NCBI RefSeq assembly: GCF_000282195.1
Contig: NZ_AKJT01000072.1
Span: 1 to 64,000 of the forward strand
From: Pseudomonas sp. GM18
GTDB taxonomy: Bacteria; Pseudomonadota; Gammaproteobacteria; Pseudomonadales; Pseudomonadaceae
Direction: 5' to 3'
Length of the DNA: 64,000 bases
Numbering within the stretch: the stretch's first letter is position 1; every line of letters begins with the position of its first letter. This document shows positions 59,653 through 64,000 of the stretch, piece by piece. Made by a program: the position numbers and the translations under genes. The notes under the pieces are model-generated. The model had not been told where the DNA came from and made no database searches. It saw only the letters and a program-made list of their open reading frames with translations.

Positions 59653-60291
59653 TCACGCGTCCTTCTGCTTGGTGCCGAAGATCTTGTCACCGGCATCGCC
59701 CAAGCCTGGGATGATGTAACCGTGTTCGTTCAGTTTCTGGTCAATGGAAGCGGTGTAGATGGTCACGTCCGGGTGAGCCTTCTCCACAGCGGCGATACCT
59801 TCAGGAGCGGCCACCAGGACCATCGCGCGGATGTCCTTGCAGCCGGCCTTCTTCAGCAAATCGATAGTGGCGACCATCGAGCCGCCGGTGGCGAGCATCG
59901 GGTCGATGATCATCGCCAGGCGCTCGTCGATTTCCGGCACCAGTTTTTCCAGGTAGGTGTGGGCTTCGAGGGTTTCCTCGTTACGGGCCACGCCCACGGC
60001 GCTGACTTTGGCGCCCGGGATCAGGCTCAGCACGCCTTCAAGCATGCCGATACCGGCACGCAGGATCGGCACCACGGTAATCTTCTTGCCGGCGATTTTC
60101 TCGACCGACACCGTGCCGCACCAGCCTTCGATGTCGTAGCTTTCCAGCGGCAGGTCTTTGGTGGCTTCATAGGTCAGCAGGGCACCGACTTCCTGAGCGA
60201 GCTCACGGAAATTCTTCGTGCTGATGTCGGCGCGGCGCATAAGGCCAAGTTTATGACGGATCAGCGGATGGCGGATCTCACGGATGGGCAT
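59653..60291 (-). CDS. upp: Uracil phosphoribosyltransferase
   Basis: Forms UMP from uracil and PRPP (212 aa). The start PIREIRHPLIRHKLGLMRRADISTKNFRELAQEVG, the PRPP-binding loop MIDPMLATGGSMVATIDLLKKAGC and the uracil-binding C-terminal YIIPGLGDAGDKIFG match the family exactly. Paired with uraA downstream. Confidence 0.96.
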   Translation of the reverse strand: MPIREIRHPLIRHKLGLMRRADISTKNFRELAQEVGALLTYEATKDLPLESYDIEGWCGTVSVEKIAGKKITVVPILRAGIGMLEGVLSLIPGAKVSAVGVARNEETLEAHTYLEKLVPEIDERLAMIIDPMLATGGSMVATIDLLKKAGCKDIRAMVLVAAPEGIAAVEKAHPDVTIYTASIDQKLNEHGYIIPGLGDAGDKIFGTKQKDA

Positions 60292-60467
60292 GGGGAAAGG
60301 CTCCGGCGGCGGGCAAAAAAACCGGCCTAGATTAATCTATCCGAGGGTGTTGTCCTATAGACATACAGTACGTTAGTCCACAAACGCTTGATCTGGCCGT
60401 GCGGGATGCGTACCTTTGCCCGCTTTTCCGAATCCGTCCCTCCCCCTCAAACCCCTTGGAGAGCGCC

Positions 60468-61025
60468 ATGTCCGCTGATCTCGAGCATATCCGTCAAATC
60501 ATGCGAGAGGCTGACTGCCTGTACACCGAAGCTGAAGTCGAGGCGGCCATCGCCCGCGTCGGTGCACATATCAACGAACAACTGGCTGAAAGCAATCCGG
60601 TGGTGTTCTGTGTGATGAACGGCGGCCTGATTTTCGCCGGCAAGCTGCTCACCCATCTGCAATTCCCGCTGGAAGCGTCCTACCTGCACGCCACCCGCTA
60701 TCGCAACGAAACCAGCGGCGGCGAGCTGTTCTGGAAAGCCAAGCCGGAAGTCTCGTTCATCGACCGTGACGTGCTGATCATCGACGACATCCTCGATGAA
60801 GGTCACACCCTGGGCGCGATCATCGATTTCTGCAAGCACGCCGGCGCCCGCAAAGTGCACACCGCCGTGCTGATCGACAAGGACCACGACCGCAAGGCTC
60901 GCCCGGACCTGAAAGCCGATTTCGTCGGCCTGCCGTGCATTGACCGTTACATCTTCGGTTATGGCATGGACTACAAAGGCTACTGGCGTAACGCGAACGG
61001 GATTTTTGCCGTTAAAGGCCTGTAA
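60468..61025 (+). CDS. hpt: Hypoxanthine-guanine phosphoribosyltransferase
   Basis: Purine salvage enzyme (185 aa). It carries the PRPP motif VLIIDDILDEGHTLGAI, the N-terminal CVMNGGLIFAGKLL and the base-binding IDKDHDRKA...DFVGLPCIDRYIFGYGMDYKGYWRN. The ATG at 60468 has GGAGAGCGCC just upstream; the longer frame from 60399 is not supported. Divergent from upp with about 175 bp between. Confidence 0.93.
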   Translation: MSADLEHIRQIMREADCLYTEAEVEAAIARVGAHINEQLAESNPVVFCVMNGGLIFAGKLLTHLQFPLEASYLHATRYRNETSGGELFWKAKPEVSFIDRDVLIIDDILDEGHTLGAIIDFCKHAGARKVHTAVLIDKDHDRKARPDLKADFVGLPCIDRYIFGYGMDYKGYWRNANGIFAVKGL

Positions 61026-61125
61026 GCAGGGTGACTGTCTGGGGGCGGTTTTAGCCGCCAGGCACGTTGAAGCTTGAAGGCAGATCTCCCCCCGAATGTG
61101 TGCGCAGTTCGCTTGAACTGCGCGT

Positions 61126-62847
61126 TCAGTCCTGCCCGACGAGCCAGCGTTCGCTTTTGCGTCGAGCCTGTTCCAGGTTGTTCACGTAAGCCAACTGGCG
61201 CTGTTCCCGATGGATGCCCGCGCGCCTGAGTTTCAGGCGCACGCGCGCAGCCGTCCCGACCAGAATCAGGCCGATGCCGTCGGTACGGTAATCCCTGAGG
61301 ATATTGTCGAAGGCCGCCAGCGCCGTCATGTCCAGCATTGGCACGGCGCTCATCTCGACGATCACCACTTTGACCTCCGGGCTGAATTTGCGCAGCACGC
61401 CCAGGGCTTTTTCCGCCGCACCGAAAAACAACGGCCCGCGTATCGCATAGCAACGAACATGCTCCGGCAAATCCTGTAAGGCTTGATGGAACTCTCGAGG
61501 CAATTCGGCGGTGTCCGTGAGGTCGCTCATGCGCTTGACGAACAACCCGGCGGCCAGCAACAGCCCAACGGCAACGGCCAGCACCATGTCGAACAGCACT
61601 GTCAGGCTCAGACAGGTCAGCAAGACCAACACATCGCTGCGTGGTGCGATGCGCAAGGTGTGCGCGACATGCCGGGCCTCGCTCATATTCCACGCCACCA
61701 TCACGAGCAATGCCGCCAGTGCGGCCATCGGCAAGTAGCTGAACAGCGGGGCGAGGACGAGTATCGCCAGCAGCACCACCGCACTGTGGATAATTGCCGC
61801 CAATGGCGAAAACGCCCCGCTGCGCACGTTGGTGGCGCTGCGGGCAATCGCCGCGGTGGCGGTAATGCCGCCGAACAGCGGTGCGACCAGGTTACCGATG
61901 CCTTGACCCAGGAGTTCGGCGTTGGGGTCATGTTTGCTGCCCGTCATGCCATCGGCCACCACTGCACATAGCAACGACTCGATGGCACCGAGCATGGCAA
62001 TGGCGAACGCTGGTGCCATTAATTGGCGGATCAGGTCGTAAGACAAATGCAGCGGCTGACCATTGGGCCCCGGCAGATTCCACGGCCAGTCGAAGCTCGG
62101 CAGAAACGGCGGAATGCCGGGGTGGCTGACGCCGTCGACGATATAGCTGAAGCGCTCGCCCAGCGTCGCAATCGGTAACCCGCCGCCTTCCAGCGCCAGC
62201 CCCAACATTGCGCCGACGGCCAGTGCCACCAGATGCCCCGGGACCTTCGGCACAAAGCGCGGCCAGACGATCAGAACCGCCAGGCACATAACACCGATGA
62301 TCCCGTCTCCCAGGCGGGCGCTGGGTAATGCCTGGAGCAGCGCACCTAATTGCTCGATGTAATGTTCGGCATGCCCGGTGGTACTCAGGCCCAGCAAATC
62401 CTTTAATTGAAGCGTGGCGATGACAATGCCGATCCCGGCGGTAAAGCCCAGGGTTACCGGATAAGGAATGTACTGAATCAGCCGTCCGGCCCGAATCAGC
62501 CCCAAGGTAATCAGGATTGCCCCGGCAAGCATGGTGCAAAGCAGCAGGCCACCCAGGCCATATTGTTGGGTGATCGGCAGCAGTATCACCACGAACGCAG
62601 CCGTCGGCCCGCTGACATTGAAGCGCGAACCTCCCGTCAGGGCGATCAGCGGGGCAGCGATCAGCACCGTATACAAACCTTGCTGGGGCGCTACTCCCAC
62701 CGCAATCGCCAGGGCCATGGCCAGGGGAATGGCGATAATCCCTACCGTCACCCCGGCACTGATGTCGCCGCGCAAGCGCCTGAGGCTATAACCTGCACGC
62801 AGGGTCTGACGCCAGGCGGCGAATAACGGGGGGATGGAGAATGACAT
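61126..62847 (-). CDS. SulP-family inorganic anion transporter with STAS domain
   Basis: Sulfate/bicarbonate-type transporter of 573 aa. The membrane part (about 40-420, 12-14 helices) has the SulP motif GVAPQQGLYTVLIAAPLIALTGGSRFNVSGPTAAFVVIL, and the C-terminal STAS domain (about 440-560) has VVIVEMSAVPMLDMTALAAFDNIL. I choose the ATG at 62847, which has GTGGAG 6 nt upstream, rather than 63000. The substrate is not determined. Convergent with hpt and divergent from the 161-aa gene. Confidence 0.87.
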   Translation of the reverse strand: MSFSIPPLFAAWRQTLRAGYSLRRLRGDISAGVTVGIIAIPLAMALAIAVGVAPQQGLYTVLIAAPLIALTGGSRFNVSGPTAAFVVILLPITQQYGLGGLLLCTMLAGAILITLGLIRAGRLIQYIPYPVTLGFTAGIGIVIATLQLKDLLGLSTTGHAEHYIEQLGALLQALPSARLGDGIIGVMCLAVLIVWPRFVPKVPGHLVALAVGAMLGLALEGGGLPIATLGERFSYIVDGVSHPGIPPFLPSFDWPWNLPGPNGQPLHLSYDLIRQLMAPAFAIAMLGAIESLLCAVVADGMTGSKHDPNAELLGQGIGNLVAPLFGGITATAAIARSATNVRSGAFSPLAAIIHSAVVLLAILVLAPLFSYLPMAALAALLVMVAWNMSEARHVAHTLRIAPRSDVLVLLTCLSLTVLFDMVLAVAVGLLLAAGLFVKRMSDLTDTAELPREFHQALQDLPEHVRCYAIRGPLFFGAAEKALGVLRKFSPEVKVVIVEMSAVPMLDMTALAAFDNILRDYRTDGIGLILVGTAARVRLKLRRAGIHREQRQLAYVNNLEQARRKSERWLVGQD

Positions 62848-62998
62848 GGGGACTCCACAGTAGACGGCGCGCCGTCGAAATAGGGCTGAAGGCTCTTTCA
62901 GTATGCCCAGCCTTGTCTTCGAGAGTATTGATCTGGATCGGTTATTCGCCCGATTGATCATCATGCTAGAGTGCTCGGCCTCGTCCCTGGAGCCTGTC

Positions 62999-63484
62999 AT
63001 GAGTCTTTTGATCCGCAGCTGCGCCGCCCTGATGTTGGTCTTCAGCCTGCCCCTGGCTGCCGCCCCGGCGCCGATGCATGGGCAGTTTTTGCCCCCGGAC
63101 GATCTGACTCTGCGTGACGCAGAGCCCGAGCAGCAACAACTGTTGCAGGTTACCGAGTATTCGGTGGTGATTGGCAGTCAGCGCCAGTCCAATCAACAGC
63201 CGATCCCGGTTACCTCACCGCTGCTGATCCGCCTCAAGGGCAAACCCTTGAACAAGGGCGCGACCATCAGCCAGGTGCTGGTCAACTTCGATGGCGAAAG
63301 CAAAAGCCTGAAAAAACCGATCTACGATGACAAAAGCAAAACCCTGACCCTCTATTACCCGTTGGCCCAGTACCGGGTGGTGATCGACTTGCTGCGCAAC
63401 GACACCGTGTATTGCCAGTTTCTGAGTTACGCCAACGGCCATATCTGGGCCGATCTGCACACCGGCAGCGTTCGTCCGCGTTGA
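62999..63484 (+). CDS. Small periplasmic protein (161 aa)
   Basis: Exported protein with a signal peptide (MSLLIRSCAALMLVFSLPLAAA-PAPM). The mature part (about 135 aa) is mostly beta-strand, with a lone Cys near residue 140 and motifs VIGSQRQSNQQPIPVTSPLLIRLKGKPLNKGATISQVLVNFDG. Unknown function; not recognised by name. The ATG at 62999 follows CTGGAGCCTGTC; an upstream start gives no signal peptide. Confidence 0.72.
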   Translation: MSLLIRSCAALMLVFSLPLAAAPAPMHGQFLPPDDLTLRDAEPEQQQLLQVTEYSVVIGSQRQSNQQPIPVTSPLLIRLKGKPLNKGATISQVLVNFDGESKSLKKPIYDDKSKTLTLYYPLAQYRVVIDLLRNDTVYCQFLSYANGHIWADLHTGSVRPR

Positions 63485-63547
63485 GCCCGGCATCAAGGCA
63501 GGGGTAAACTGCCCGCCCCGTGAAATGTCTGCGAGCTGGAGTCGGCA

Positions 63548-63835
63548 ATGCGTAAAGATAAGAAGCAAGTGATTGGTGACGAGATCGGCGATGCGCAGAT
63601 CAAACTGTTCCTCGATTTCGAGCCGGTCGACGCCACTTCACCGTCGCTGCACAAACTGATCAAGGCGTACCGCGGCCTGCGTATCGATGACTTTGAGCGT
63701 TTTCTGACGTTCTTTGTCGAAGCCGGCTACGATCTGGACGGCAAGGATGAGCACGGCAATAACTTCGTGGCCCTGATTCAGGATCAGCGCAACGCGGCCG
63801 AGTACATCGAGTTGATCGACAAGGCTCGCGGTTAA
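63548..63835 (+). CDS. PA4642-like conserved protein
   Basis: 95-aa protein conserved next to the hpt/upp region in pseudomonads (homologue of P. aeruginosa PA4642 by memory). It is helical and has an acidic KLFLDFEPVDATSPSLHKLIKAYRGLRIDDFERFLTFFVEAGYDLDGKDEHG core. No enzyme motif is visible. It has a plausible ribosome-binding site (GGAGTCGGC) and is followed by a strong terminator. Confidence 0.7.
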   Translation: MRKDKKQVIGDEIGDAQIKLFLDFEPVDATSPSLHKLIKAYRGLRIDDFERFLTFFVEAGYDLDGKDEHGNNFVALIQDQRNAAEYIELIDKARG

Positions 63836-63847
63836 GATAAAGGCACA

Positions 63848-63886
63848 AAAAAACGCCCCGCCCTCAATGAGGACGGGGCGTTTTTT
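63848..63886. terminator. Bidirectional terminator at the right end
   Basis: AAACGCCCCGCCCTC/GAGGACGGGGCGTTT (one mismatch) around a 3-nt loop, with an A-run and T-run on the two sides. Lies between the 95-aa gene and a convergent gene leaving the window. Confidence 0.88.
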
Positions 63887-63897
63887 ATGCCGTTGAA

Positions 63898-64000
63898 TCA
63901 AGCGTAGCTTTGGGTTTCGCTGCTTGCTTCAACCAGTTCCAGCGCGACGTTGTTCTGCGCATTGATCTTGCGATACAGCGCAGCGTCGGTTTCCAGGACT
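63898..64000 (-). CDS. Partial C-terminus of a minus-strand gene (truncated by window edge)
   Basis: The last 33 codons and stop (TGA at 63898-63900) of a gene running off the window. The peptide begins VLETDAALYRKINAQ and ends SSETQSYA. No family could be assigned with confidence. In P. aeruginosa the gene in the corresponding place is a malate:quinone oxidoreductase (mqoB), so that is a reasonable guess from synteny only. Confidence 0.4.
   Translation of the reverse strand, partial: VLETDAALYRKINAQNNVALELVEASSETQSYA

Overview
The window is ordinary chromosome from a fluorescent Pseudomonas, most likely the P. fluorescens group. The evidence is the gene order hemA-prfA-prmC-moeB-murI opposite the TPR lipoprotein-lolB-ispE-tRNA-Gln-prs-rplY-pth-ychF series, a RoxSR regulatory pair, an MksBEF condensin, Pseudomonas-type REP hairpins and high GC. 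No rRNA, CRISPR array, insertion sequence or prophage was seen. About 60 protein genes and two tRNAs (Met-CAT, Gln-TTG) are supported.

Layout. 1-6.4 kb: a DUF6124 gene behind a structured leader, a SIMPL protein, roxS-roxR, an SbmA/YddA-type ABC exporter and a FadR/FCD-type regulator. 6.5-8.4 kb: a three-gene minus-strand operon (zinc-PLC-like protein plus two tiny beta-rich proteins) behind a near-perfect LexA box. 8.6-14.1 kb: galactarate catabolism (kdgD, ketoglutarate semialdehyde dehydrogenase, gudP-like transporter, garD). The regulator gene and kdgD promoter share a 15-bp operator-like sequence. 14.2-19.0 kb: mksF-mksE-mksB. 19.2-22.2 kb: a cryptic holD, rimI, carbonic anhydrase and a SET-domain protein. 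22.4-29.9 kb: a secreted protein, a Tat-exported acid phosphatase, a frameshifted atoE-type transporter, an MHS-family transporter and a BdlA-like sensor. 29.9-37.8 kb: higBA, gamma-glutamyltransferase, tRNA-Met, a chemoreceptor, fsr, and an isolated ACC deaminase of rhizobial flavour. 37.9-49.8 kb: the housekeeping block. 49.9-58.2 kb: pagL-like, ykgJ-like, then a light/photolyase cluster (SDR, phrB, MerR of the LitR/CarH-like class, a YbgA-type protein, renalase, TIGR01777 epimerase, hemH). 58.4-64 kb: uraA-upp, hpt, SulP and small conserved genes.

How it works together. Galactarate is imported, dehydrated, decarboxylated and oxidised to 2-oxoglutarate under the local FCD regulator. In the light cluster an identical 15-mer lies in two promoters, and the TATACA-N12-TGTACA motif suggests that the MerR protein controls both transcription units.

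Most notable observations: the SOS-box operon of PLC-like protein and small partners inserted beside the galactarate genes; the light-cluster operators; an in-frame loss of most of the DUF523 domain; a single-base frameshift in atoE; the rhizobial-type acdS; and the structured leader before the DUF6124 gene.
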